Assembly (NCBI RefSeq): GCF_900184795.1
Contig: NZ_FXXN01000024.1
Location: 132,366 to 196,365 of the forward strand
Origin: Magnetospirillum sp. 15-1
GTDB taxonomy: Bacteria; Pseudomonadota; Alphaproteobacteria; Rhodospirillales; Magnetospirillaceae
Direction of reading: 5' to 3'
Length of the DNA: 64,000 nt
Shown here: one piece after another, positions 14,629 through 22,277 of the stretch
How the letters are laid out: each line of letters opens with the position of its first letter
Position numbering within the stretch: position 1 is the first letter of the stretch
Program-made: the position numbers and the translations under genes
Notes under the pieces: generated by a model
Told to the model about the DNA's origin: nothing
What the model saw: the letters and a program-made list of their open reading frames with translations, nothing else
Databases searched by the model: none

Positions 14629-16713
14629 TTAGAAGCGGTAGGGGCTATCGGTCGCATCAGCCTCATAATAGCCACATTTATATTCTAACTGACAATGGTT
14701 CTCACGGAATTGAGCGTAAGCAGTTTTTATCACCGATGTTGTCCCTGACTCGTCTTCATTCATATCCATGATATCTTCAAAGGGCGTTGTGGCGTCCATT
14801 ACCTTGTAGACAGCGTAGGAATTAAATTCAGACAGGCTGTCGCAGAATTTCTTCGCCTTGGAAAGCGAGGGAAACATCTTCACGAATTTTGTCGTTCCCA
14901 CGCAATCGCCCCCACATCGGTCTTCACCTAATAATTTGTGGTAAACGCAGTCACGATTAGATGCCACTTCAAATTCAGCCATATGCTTTCCATTGGTGCG
15001 AAGTTTGGCAAGGATTTTAGGGTTCTTCTGGGCGAGTAGGCTAACACGGGGGTCGCTAAATTGAATGGTCCGCCCACCCAATAAGTCATCTTCATCATGT
15101 TCGTCGTAAATTAGTTTGAGCTTGCTTGCTGCATGGATAAATGCGTTAGCCATCTTCACATTATACGTAAAGCGGGCGACAAAATCTGCGTAGAAGGCAG
15201 CACGCCTAAAGTCGTGCAGCAGCCAGTTATGCAGATTAACTGTTCCAATCACACTTCCGTCTGTAAAAAATATCAATCCTGTCTGAGTTCCTTCTCTTAG
15301 TGCATTTAAAACGTCGTCCCGTGAAACGATCTCGCTCTTGTAGTGCTCAACCAGTTCATTCACGTCTTCAAAATCTGTTTCAGGTAACTCGTTTATGATT
15401 TTCATTAGCAGATTGGACGCACCCGCAATGGCTTTCTCGACCTCGGTAGGTTCGGGAGGGTAATTGTCTTCCTCACCATTCTTGCCAGGGGAAGGATTGC
15501 CGGTTACCGAGACATCATCCGAATCATTCTCCAGATCAGTCGCTGGGGCCTCTTCGCCGCCTGAAGGCGGAGGATCGTCGTCAGGGTCAGTATCGTCGCA
15601 TTCATCGCTGGTCACATCTGAATGCCCGTTGTCATCTCCTGACGGCGGTGGGCTTCCACTAGGCTTAATCGACTCGTAGTTATCGTTCAGCCAACCAACG
15701 ACGGTTTCCATATGGTCTTCATAAATGCTGTTGTCTTCATCTGAAACCATATAGCAACTAATCGGACTGCCCCCTGTGCGTTTCAAAATGTCGTCGCCAC
15801 GGGTGCGGTATTCATTGTGCCCTTCATAACAATTTAGTGCCAAGTTGTGGTCGCAAAACCCTATCAAGAATGGGTAGATGGGGAACAACACCAGATATTC
15901 TGGGTTTTTTTTGAAATTTTCTTTAGTCAGGAACTTATCAAGAGTGAACCCAGCGGGTATGAAACCACGTTCGCCAACCACATCAACCGGTTCCGTATCC
16001 TCACTGGTCGCCTCTTCGTCCCCGTCTACACCGTCGAGATAATTCCGCACAGCTTGCTTCGAAGTAAAGCTGATGGACCGATGACCAGGGCTGGGCGGTG
16101 GCAAATCCTTGATCGCATCCCATACCTCTTGGACCACCTTCTTGGGCAAGGTGGGCTTCCTGGGCTTGGGGGCGTCGGCCTTCTTGTTCTCTTGAAGCCA
16201 CAACTTCTCAATCGCGTTGATGCCGACGGTTGTAAGTTGGTCCCGTGCTGAGTTTTCCAGCAACGGCGGCTGCCGGGTGTGGAGCCAATGGCACACCCGC
16301 GAATAACAGGTGATGGTGTCTTTGACCGCCCGCTTGTTGAAGGGGACGCTCTTGCGTTTGGCAATGGTAGCAAGGTTGAACTCGATGGCTCTGTGAAAGA
16401 CAGGGTTCTGAACATCCGCCTTTGGAACCTTGACCTTGATGTGGGTGCAGCGAACGTCAAATCCTTCAGGGTCGCTCAACGCCTTCAACACGATGCGATA
16501 GGCTGACATGACGCGATTAATCGCGTTTTCATCGGTGTTTGTTTTTGCCTCATAAAACGGCTCAAACTGAAGCACCATATCTTCAATCAGTTCTTCCCAT
16601 TCTTCATCGTTATCGATGCGTGGCGGGTCTTCTTCAAAATGTCTACCTGGAGACATTTTGGAGATTTGTTTCGAGGCAACTGATGGTTTGTGTGCTTCGT
16701 AGTGGCTTTCCAT
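14629..16713 (-). CDS. Large orphan protein, 694 aa, unknown family
   Basis: I do not recognise this protein. It is soluble and has three visible parts: an N-terminal region (about 1-340) with basic and helical stretches (RVMSAYRIVLKALSDPEGF) and a WLHTRQPPLLEN segment; a strongly acidic, proline/serine/aspartate-rich linker (about 355-430, DECDDTDPDDDPPPSGGEE); and a C-terminal region (about 440-694) with LREGTQTGLIFFTDGSVIG and a late CVYHKLLGEDRCGGDCVG cysteine cluster. No nuclease, helicase, ATPase or peptidase motif is evident. ATG 16713 is chosen over an upstream TTG that abuts its own GGAGA. It sits among other island orphans. Intact length and composition suggest it is expressed. Confidence 0.65.
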   Translation of the reverse strand: MESHYEAHKPSVASKQISKMSPGRHFEEDPPRIDNDEEWEELIEDMVLQFEPFYEAKTNTDENAINRVMSAYRIVLKALSDPEGFDVRCTHIKVKVPKADVQNPVFHRAIEFNLATIAKRKSVPFNKRAVKDTITCYSRVCHWLHTRQPPLLENSARDQLTTVGINAIEKLWLQENKKADAPKPRKPTLPKKVVQEVWDAIKDLPPPSPGHRSISFTSKQAVRNYLDGVDGDEEATSEDTEPVDVVGERGFIPAGFTLDKFLTKENFKKNPEYLVLFPIYPFLIGFCDHNLALNCYEGHNEYRTRGDDILKRTGGSPISCYMVSDEDNSIYEDHMETVVGWLNDNYESIKPSGSPPPSGDDNGHSDVTSDECDDTDPDDDPPPSGGEEAPATDLENDSDDVSVTGNPSPGKNGEEDNYPPEPTEVEKAIAGASNLLMKIINELPETDFEDVNELVEHYKSEIVSRDDVLNALREGTQTGLIFFTDGSVIGTVNLHNWLLHDFRRAAFYADFVARFTYNVKMANAFIHAASKLKLIYDEHDEDDLLGGRTIQFSDPRVSLLAQKNPKILAKLRTNGKHMAEFEVASNRDCVYHKLLGEDRCGGDCVGTTKFVKMFPSLSKAKKFCDSLSEFNSYAVYKVMDATTPFEDIMDMNEDESGTTSVIKTAYAQFRENHCQLEYKCGYYEADATDSPYRF

Positions 16714-17222
16714 GATACGCCTGCGACATACATTAATACGCAATCTCCATTCAAAACATATCAGAGTGAGTTAACGCATTTCAATCATGTTTAGCTATGG
16801 GCTTTTTGTCGCATTAAATTATGCTATCTAGTAATTCAGCGTTAAGTCGCTCGATGAGTGCACCGCAATTCATGTTTTCGTGGATGCTGCGTCAGCCTGC
16901 TGCACCGCCAGCACGCTAAAAAATCAAGAATTTCACCATGAAAATATTTTTTCAAGCCGCAAATACTGCCTAACTATATGCCGCACATATCATTCAGGTT
17001 GCAATGGTCGATCACAAAGGCTGCTTGTATAAAAATATTTTCATGATCGAGGTGGAGATTTTGTATCATTAATCTTGATTATAACAATGATTTACATTGT
17101 CGCTTTTTGTTTGACGAATGTGCAAATAGCTTCTTACCATATGTGACGTTGCAATCTTGCCAACAAAGCGTGCTTCATCAAATGTGATGATAGGCTTTAA
17201 GGCGTAAGCGGAGTGTTGAAAA
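16714..17222. other. A+T-rich intergenic region with a 15-bp inverted repeat
   Basis: About 500 bases between divergent orphan genes, with no gene seen. It holds a perfect 15-bp inverted repeat (16937-16951 and 17031-17045) and several A+T tracts suitable for promoters in both directions. Confidence 0.6.
16937..17045. repeat. Perfect 15-bp inverted repeat, 79-bp spacer
   Basis: CATGAAAATATTTTT at 16937-16951 is exactly complementary to AAAAATATTTTCATG at 17031-17045. The A+T core resembles sites bent by HU- or MucR-type proteins, both of which the island encodes. It lies between the divergent genes at 16713 and 17223. Confidence 0.55.
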
Positions 17223-17924
17223 ATGAAATCGAGCCGGTTCTACGTCTATTACGAAAACGACCCGTCAAACAGGAAGTGTTTGTGCGGGGCGATAAATCCG
17301 GTCTGGATGCAGGGCCTCACAGCCCGAGCGTACCCGTACAGTATTGGTGATATTGATATGATTGCCAAAGCGATCAGTCGGGAAGTTTCTTGTGAATCGG
17401 TGGATGAAGACGATGGGATGAAATGGGTAACTGTCGAATTAAAGGATGATGGTGAGGATGATGTTCTAGCCAGATTTGAAGGTGACGGAACCAACGTTGA
17501 TTGGGTCTGTTGGCTAACTGATCACGTCCCAACACCTAAAATTGAAGCAAGGTATGACTATTACTCATGGGACGGTGAGTGTGCCATTGGTCCTGTGTAT
17601 TGCGTCATTGGCGGTGAATTGTTCATTGTAAGTGGCGGAGAGAGTGGTCGAGGCACGCTTTATGATGAAGGAGACAATTTCGGAATTAATGAAGTGACAC
17701 GCGTGTATGTCGAACAAGTATGGTCTGATGCACACGACATGGAACGCGTGTTAACCGGAAAACATACTTTCGAATTGTCAGTTAGCAAGTGGGAAGACGA
17801 TGACTACGATGAAGTAGATAGCGGGCATCAATTGTCCTACACCGCCGATGAAGTCCGCAAGATGACCAAGCCAGATTTCAAGAACGAAGTTCTTAATGTG
17901 GTTTCAAGTTGGTTTGAGCGGTGA
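17223..17924 (+). CDS. Hypothetical protein, 233 aa
   Basis: Not recognised. A soluble acidic protein with an N-terminal CLCGAINPVW segment, an acidic patch (DGEDDVLARFEGDG) and a beta-rich middle (ARYDYYSWDGECAIGPVYC). No signal peptide or catalytic motif is apparent. GGAG lies about ten bases before the ATG. A small frame and paralogue B follow in the same direction, so the three probably form one operon. Its C-terminal helix (DFKNEVLNVVSSWFER) ends cleanly. The same reading frame stays open after the TGA stop for another 72 codons. Confidence 0.6.
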   Translation: MKSSRFYVYYENDPSNRKCLCGAINPVWMQGLTARAYPYSIGDIDMIAKAISREVSCESVDEDDGMKWVTVELKDDGEDDVLARFEGDGTNVDWVCWLTDHVPTPKIEARYDYYSWDGECAIGPVYCVIGGELFIVSGGESGRGTLYDEGDNFGINEVTRVYVEQVWSDAHDMERVLTGKHTFELSVSKWEDDDYDEVDSGHQLSYTADEVRKMTKPDFKNEVLNVVSSWFER

Positions 17925-17987
17925 GCAGCAAACGCTGTCGCTGGACACATTGCTTGTGAATGTGTCCGGTGGCAGCGGCAGTCCAAA

Positions 17988-18143
17988 ATGACTAGCGGAG
18001 ATGATGCTGCTGTGCAGGACATCTTTCGATCAGAGGCAGAACGTCTGACAACTGTTAGTATCGATCAGTTTTGGAGTGAATGGATGAACCTCCAAAAGCC
18101 CTACCTGTATGGGTACAGCTACAGCTACGGGGGGCAAGCATGA
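17988..18143 (+). CDS. Small ORF overlapping the start of paralogue B
   Basis: A 51-residue frame (MTSGDDAAVQDIF ... YGYSYSYGGQA) that ends in a TGA overlapping the ATG of paralogue B as ATGA, the usual mark of translational coupling. It is in frame with the 233-residue gene upstream, separated from it only by that gene's TGA and 63 open bases. The tail is tyrosine/glycine rich. No strong ribosome binding site, so either it is a real leader-type peptide or the remnant of a longer C-terminus. Confidence 0.4.
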   Translation: MTSGDDAAVQDIFRSEAERLTTVSIDQFWSEWMNLQKPYLYGYSYSYGGQA

Positions 18144-18880
18144 GTGTTTCAATCGGCATCGAAAAGCATCTTCGATTCATTGATGAGTTCCGCAAATATG
18201 CGGCTAAGAATTTTGATCAAGGTGCGGAACTCGTAGTTGATGCTGTTCCATTCGTGTTTCCGGCCGAGCTAGATATTGAGATAAGGTGCGATCTTGATTT
18301 TCATAAAATTCATGACGTGACGCTCCTTAACGTGGGGAAGCTCGTAAACATAATCAGGAAGGAAAGCGGAAACACACTGGCATTACTATGCTGCGGCAAG
18401 TGTTCTGATGGTGAGCTTGCCGTCATATACACTGCTACAGTAAATGTGCTTGGGAGTGTTTTCGAGTATTCGATACAGGTAAGCAATGATGTCACGATAG
18501 CATTTGATCCAGCCTATGATATCAGGTACGTCGTTGGGGTGTTGTCATATATTCAGCAGCCGACCATCTATGCAGACTTAATTGATGTCAATGAATCTAC
18601 GCAAAAGTCTCGCAAGAAGCATGGCAAACGGCCACTCCCCCCCTACAGGGTTATCAGACCAGGGCAAACCATCGTGAGGCACCGTCCAGTCGAAGGCCGA
18701 AGCCATGCGGGCACAGGCACGGGCACTCCCAAGTGCGGTCACTGGCGGCGAGACACAAAGTACGTCCGAAAGGATGGTCGTGTTATTTATCGTCGGGGAT
18801 GTGCGGTCAAGGGAGGTCCTTGCGATAACCGTCCGGTGCTGGTTTTGCCCCCCAATCCCGTCGAATGGTCTGACGCATGA
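18140..18880 (+). CDS. Island orphan protein, paralogue B
   Basis: A 246-residue paralogue of the protein at 11487-12260, family unknown. Shared landmarks are the N-terminal helix (SIGIEKHLRFIDEFRK), IQQPTIYADLID, GKRPLPPYRVIRPGQT, and the basic C-terminal block CGHWRRDTKYVRKDGRV with VKGGPCDNRP. The middle regions have diverged, as expected for partner or ligand variation on a conserved tail. ATG 18140 follows ACGGGGGGCAAGC and overlaps the stop of the small frame before it. The stop is 27 bases from the convergent umuC gene. Confidence 0.7.
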   Translation: MSVSIGIEKHLRFIDEFRKYAAKNFDQGAELVVDAVPFVFPAELDIEIRCDLDFHKIHDVTLLNVGKLVNIIRKESGNTLALLCCGKCSDGELAVIYTATVNVLGSVFEYSIQVSNDVTIAFDPAYDIRYVVGVLSYIQQPTIYADLIDVNESTQKSRKKHGKRPLPPYRVIRPGQTIVRHRPVEGRSHAGTGTGTPKCGHWRRDTKYVRKDGRVIYRRGCAVKGGPCDNRPVLVLPPNPVEWSDA

Positions 18881-18906
18881 GGTGCGTGTCAGCCTTGGGA
18901 CAGGAT

Positions 18907-20184
18907 TCAAGCCTTCACCACGGGCAGGTCATCCCAGTTAGTGGTGTAGCTCGGCGACCGGTTGCCGCACCGCATCTTCCACGGTGCATCCTTCGGTGCC
19001 AGCCCGTACCCGACAGCCCCCTTGCCCAACTTGCTGTTGATCCCGTCAACCGCAGCCATCAACGCCGTTGGCCGTGCCCTTGATTCGGGTGGTGGTGAAA
19101 ACAGGTCGCGGGGAATGTCCTCGGGTCGGACCAAATCGAGCATGATCACGCCTGCCTTCTTATACTCGTAGCCGTCACGCCACGCTGATTTCAGCCCCTT
19201 CAGGGCCGCCCCAATGATGTGCGGCGTGGATGATGTCGGTGGCGACAGACGGATCATCGAGTTCAGTGAAAACTGTGGCTGGTCGGGGCGGAACCTGTCG
19301 GTATAGGCGAACACCTGCACAGCACCGGACACCAGTCCTTGAGAACGAATTTTCTCCGAAGCCCTGCTGGCAAAAGTCATTACCGCATCATGGACCTGCT
19401 GGAAATCGGTGACGGTTTCACCAAATGACCTGGAGCAGCAGGTGGTGTGTTTGTCCGATGGGGCGGTGTCCAGGGTGTGAACCGGCGTTCCTCGCAGTTC
19501 CATCACGGTGCGAAGGCCGACCGCTCCCATGGTCTTCTTGATCCATCCATCTGACTGCAAAGTCAGGTCATAGGCGGTTCGGATGCCATTCACGCCACAG
19601 TGGGCTGCATACTGGCGGCCGATGCCCCACACGTCACCGACTGGGGTCTGCTGGAGGGCGGCCTCTATCCATCGGGAATCACGGCTCAGATCGAGCACGC
19701 CATTCGCCTTCTTGGATTTCTTTGCCAGCCTGTTGGCCAGTTTCGCCAGGGTCTTGGTGGTGCCAATCCCGACCGACACGGGAATGCCGGTCCAACGTCG
19801 CACTGTGGCCCTCACCTGTTGGGACCATGCCGTGAGGTCAGCCACTGGCATGCCATCCAAATCCAGAAAGCATTCGTCGATGCTGTAGACCTCGGCCCCC
19901 GGTGAGAATGTCGCCAGCACCGACATGACCCGTTCCGACATGTCGCCGTACAAGGCGTAGTTCGAGGACAGCATGATCAAGCCATGGCTATCGACCAGAT
20001 GCCTGAGTTTGAAGGCGGGTTCGCCCATACCGACGCCAATGGCCTTGGCTTCAGCGGAACGGGCCACGGCACAGCCGTCATTGTTGGACATGACGATTAC
20101 CGGCTTGCCTTCAAGGGCAGGGTTGAATGCCCGCTCGCATGAGACGTAAAAATTGTTGCAGTCCACCAGGGCGTAGACCGCCAT
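18907..20184 (-). CDS. umuC: Y-family translesion DNA polymerase, UmuC subunit
   Basis: A 425-residue UmuC-type polymerase: catalytic subunit of DNA polymerase V, which copies past DNA lesions. It opens with ALVDCNNFYVSCERAFNP, has the second acidic motif VYSIDECFLDLDG, and the finger segment SNNDGCAVARSAEAKA; the little-finger domain and C-terminus look complete. It starts six bases after umuD ends, so the two are one operon driven from the SOS box at umuD. Genes of this type are common on plasmids and islands. High GC relative to neighbouring island genes suggests a different ancestry from the A+T-rich left part. Confidence 0.95.
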   Translation of the reverse strand: MAVYALVDCNNFYVSCERAFNPALEGKPVIVMSNNDGCAVARSAEAKAIGVGMGEPAFKLRHLVDSHGLIMLSSNYALYGDMSERVMSVLATFSPGAEVYSIDECFLDLDGMPVADLTAWSQQVRATVRRWTGIPVSVGIGTTKTLAKLANRLAKKSKKANGVLDLSRDSRWIEAALQQTPVGDVWGIGRQYAAHCGVNGIRTAYDLTLQSDGWIKKTMGAVGLRTVMELRGTPVHTLDTAPSDKHTTCCSRSFGETVTDFQQVHDAVMTFASRASEKIRSQGLVSGAVQVFAYTDRFRPDQPQFSLNSMIRLSPPTSSTPHIIGAALKGLKSAWRDGYEYKKAGVIMLDLVRPEDIPRDLFSPPPESRARPTALMAAVDGINSKLGKGAVGYGLAPKDAPWKMRCGNRSPSYTTNWDDLPVVKA

Positions 20185-20190
20185 GACTGA

Positions 20191-20661
20191 TCACCGCTTG
20201 GTCAGGGACGACACGGCAAAGGTGACGACGCCCCATATTTGGACGCCATCATCAGGATCGACCGGGAAGCTGGGATAGTCCGGGTTGGCCGAAGCAAGTT
20301 CCCAACCATCCGCGACCTTCCGCAGGGTCTTCACCGTCAAGCCACCGTCCAGGGTCGCCACGACAATGTCGCCGTCATGGGGCTGTACTGAACGATCCAC
20401 CACCAGCAGGTCACCACTATGGATGCCTGCACCGGTCATGCTGTCACCATCCGCCTTGCAAAAAAAGGTCGAAGCCGGTCGTTTGACCATCAACTCGTGA
20501 AGATCGAGCTTGCCCTCCAGGTGGTCGTCGGCGGGGGAGGGAAATCCGGCAGCCACCAGGGCGGAATAGATCGGTGCTGTGGCGTCGGATGGTGCGAAGC
20601 CACGGGACGATGGCTGACATGTGCCTGGGGGTAGCGGCGTATTTTGATTCTGCGAGAACAT
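20191..20661 (-). CDS. umuD: UmuD-type self-cleaving SOS protein
   Basis: A 156-residue S24 peptidase-like protein that, after RecA-stimulated self-cleavage, becomes the accessory subunit of polymerase V. Visible are the Ala-Gly cleavage site in VAAGFPSPADD, the catalytic serine in KADGDSMTGAG and the catalytic lysine in GGLTVKTLRK. The N-terminal arm is a little longer than in Escherichia coli UmuD. The start codon lies inside the perfect SOS box, so the ribosome binding site is poor and the message may have a very short leader. UmuC follows directly. Confidence 0.93.
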   Translation of the reverse strand: MFSQNQNTPLPPGTCQPSSRGFAPSDATAPIYSALVAAGFPSPADDHLEGKLDLHELMVKRPASTFFCKADGDSMTGAGIHSGDLLVVDRSVQPHDGDIVVATLDGGLTVKTLRKVADGWELASANPDYPSFPVDPDDGVQIWGVVTFAVSSLTKR

Positions 20662-20670
20662 GGCAAGAAC
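20656..20670 (-). promoter_or_regulatory. LexA (SOS) box of the umuDC operon
   Basis: On the minus strand the sequence is GTTC-TTGCCAT-GTTC, a perfect match to the alphaproteobacterial LexA site GTTC-N7-GTTC. It overlaps the umuD start codon (20659-20661), so LexA binding would block the very start of the operon. Confidence 0.85.
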
Positions 20671-20776
20671 ATTACATCGTGAGCACGGGCTCGGGCAATA
20701 TCCAGTGTTCGACCGATTGACCCGTTGATCAGCAGGTCTATTATACTTTCGATGGAATTTCTAAGGGCACAATGCC

Positions 20777-21178
20777 ATGCGATTACGTTGGCAGGACACG
20801 ATGAACCTGGGCGTGGCCGAGATAGATGCCGGTCACCGGCACCTATTTCATCTGCTCGATGCTGTTGCGACTGCTGTTGAAGCTCGGATGCTGGAGGCTG
20901 CTCAAATTTCAGCGGGTGAATTTCTGGAGGCAGCGTTACAGCACCTTGCCCGCGAAGAAAGTCTGTTCGACCGCGTGGCTGAATTCCATGATTCTTCCCG
21001 CCATTTGAACACCCACAATGAAGCTCGCCGAACCTTTATGCGGCTGCATACTGCGATCTGCGATAACGCTGATCTGAGCGAAGCTCGGACTATTCTGGAC
21101 GGGTTGATTCCCGATATGATCATCCGGCTGCACCAGGAGGACACGACCTTGGCTTCGGCGTTGAAAAATAATTTGTGA
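20777..21178 (+). CDS. Single-domain bacteriohemerythrin
   Basis: A 133-residue bacteriohemerythrin that should carry O2 (or NO) on a non-heme di-iron site. Ligand motifs appear in order: DAGHRHLFH, HLAREE, HLNTHNEA and HQEDT. The start MRLRWQDTMNLGVAEID is typical of the family; the ATG at 20777 has AAGG ten bases upstream. It is divergent from umuD. Downstream lies a decayed copy of the small MALFGRK-type gene that follows the other hemerythrin protein at 24189. Confidence 0.92.
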   Translation: MRLRWQDTMNLGVAEIDAGHRHLFHLLDAVATAVEARMLEAAQISAGEFLEAALQHLAREESLFDRVAEFHDSSRHLNTHNEARRTFMRLHTAICDNADLSEARTILDGLIPDMIIRLHQEDTTLASALKNNL

Positions 21179-21234
21179 CCTCTGGACGACCCACGATTCA
21201 GCGGAATGAACGCAGGTAGGCTGATCAGGCGAAC

Positions 21235-21297
21235 ATGGCGATATTCGGACGAAAAACTCGGACGCCATGTCGGTGGCCGGTTGACGAAGGTTACTGA
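21235..21297 (+). pseudogene. Decayed copy of the MALFGRK-type small gene
   Basis: The DNA around the ATG at 21235 (ATGGCGATATTCGGACGAAA) differs from the start of the intact gene at 24189 by one base in twenty, then diverges with apparent frameshifts and reaches a stop after 20 codons. Like the intact copy, it sits just downstream of a hemerythrin gene, implying duplication of a hemerythrin-plus-small-gene module. Confidence 0.6.
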
Positions 21298-21743
21298 CCA
21301 GATAGGGCATCGCCTACTTTGTCGTTGTTTGAGGATGGGTATTGACGCAATGCAGTGCGAACAAAACTTGATTCCAGCCGCTCGATCCGCAGAAAAAGTT
21401 TGTGCGAACGATTCAATAGTGATCGCAAATCATCGGAAATAACGGAATCATTACAATGCGATATGTCCAAGCACACATCGTGCCCAGATAGCCTAAATTG
21501 TTCTTTCATCGCGTATTCTGCAGAAATCTCACCGTCATAAACTGCACGCTGGAACATCAACCACGACATAACTTGTGTCAGGCGGCTTGTTAACCGAAAA
21601 GCCTCATTGGTTATCCGAAGCCCCCTAATACCATCTACTTTTTGCCGATCCCGCCATTCGCCCTCCATCATGAAGGTCCGTGCTTCATCAAGCAGAGCCA
21701 TGGTTTCTTCAAATGGGCCACGAAAATAGGTAGTTGTTCGCAT
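21291..21743 (-). CDS. RcdA/DUF1465 family protein
   Basis: A 150-residue homologue of RcdA, in Caulobacter the adaptor that helps deliver CtrA to ClpXP for degradation during the cell cycle. The family signature is clear: YFRGPFEETMALLDEAR near the start and TSRLTQVMSWLMFQRAVYDGE in the middle, followed by the third helix of the bundle. GAGGTG precedes the start. Finding it on an island rather than beside core cell-cycle genes suggests either an extra paralogue that alters adaptor choice, or a regulator for the island itself. Convergent with the hemerythrin gene. Confidence 0.82.
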   Translation of the reverse strand: MRTTTYFRGPFEETMALLDEARTFMMEGEWRDRQKVDGIRGLRITNEAFRLTSRLTQVMSWLMFQRAVYDGEISAEYAMKEQFRLSGHDVCLDISHCNDSVISDDLRSLLNRSHKLFLRIERLESSFVRTALRQYPSSNNDKVGDALSGQ

Positions 21744-22277
21744 CGCCGCACCTCACTTCACCACCAAGACGGGCAAATCGTTCCTGATGGTAACATGCGA
21801 AGTTTTGGCGTCAAATGCCATTCAATACCAAATGTCATACGTCTGCCTTAGCGGCTCTATGCGGTCTTTTTGTTGCCGTCACTGGAACTCTATGTCGCTG
21901 TCATAGGCAGATTACCGTTTTCACCGACCTGCTCCAGGGCAACCAGACCATTTGAAAGGCTAAATGCCCCAGAAATCTGATCGCTTGCGTGGAAGAGGTT
22001 TCCTCCCTTTGAAACCGTGACTCTGGATGATAATCGATGAAACGGGCACCCTTCCCAGAAAATCTCTCGAAAAGGCACACAATGCCGCGATAATTTTTAC
22101 GATTTGTAACGCGAAATTTGCTTGGAAACAGCGGGTCTGTTTATTTTTCACAGCAATTGAAATTACTTGTGACGGTCACCCACTCTCGGATTCCAAGTGA
22201 TTGACCTGCAGGGCGGGAAACTATCATACTTTTGATAGAATTACCTATGCCTGCTCCTGCCGTGACCGGAAACTGAG
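21744..22277. other. Intergenic region, no gene seen
   Basis: About 530 bases between divergent genes. Only short frames without ribosome binding sites are present. A GGTTTC/GAAACC mini-stem occurs near 22000. The promoters of the RcdA-like gene and of the PAS-GGDEF-hemerythrin gene must lie here, but I cannot point to clear hexamers. Confidence 0.5.

Noticed and set aside
21890-22151. Two overlapping minus-strand frames of 62-63 residues
   Set aside because: No ribosome binding site, overlapping each other, cysteine-rich random-looking translations.
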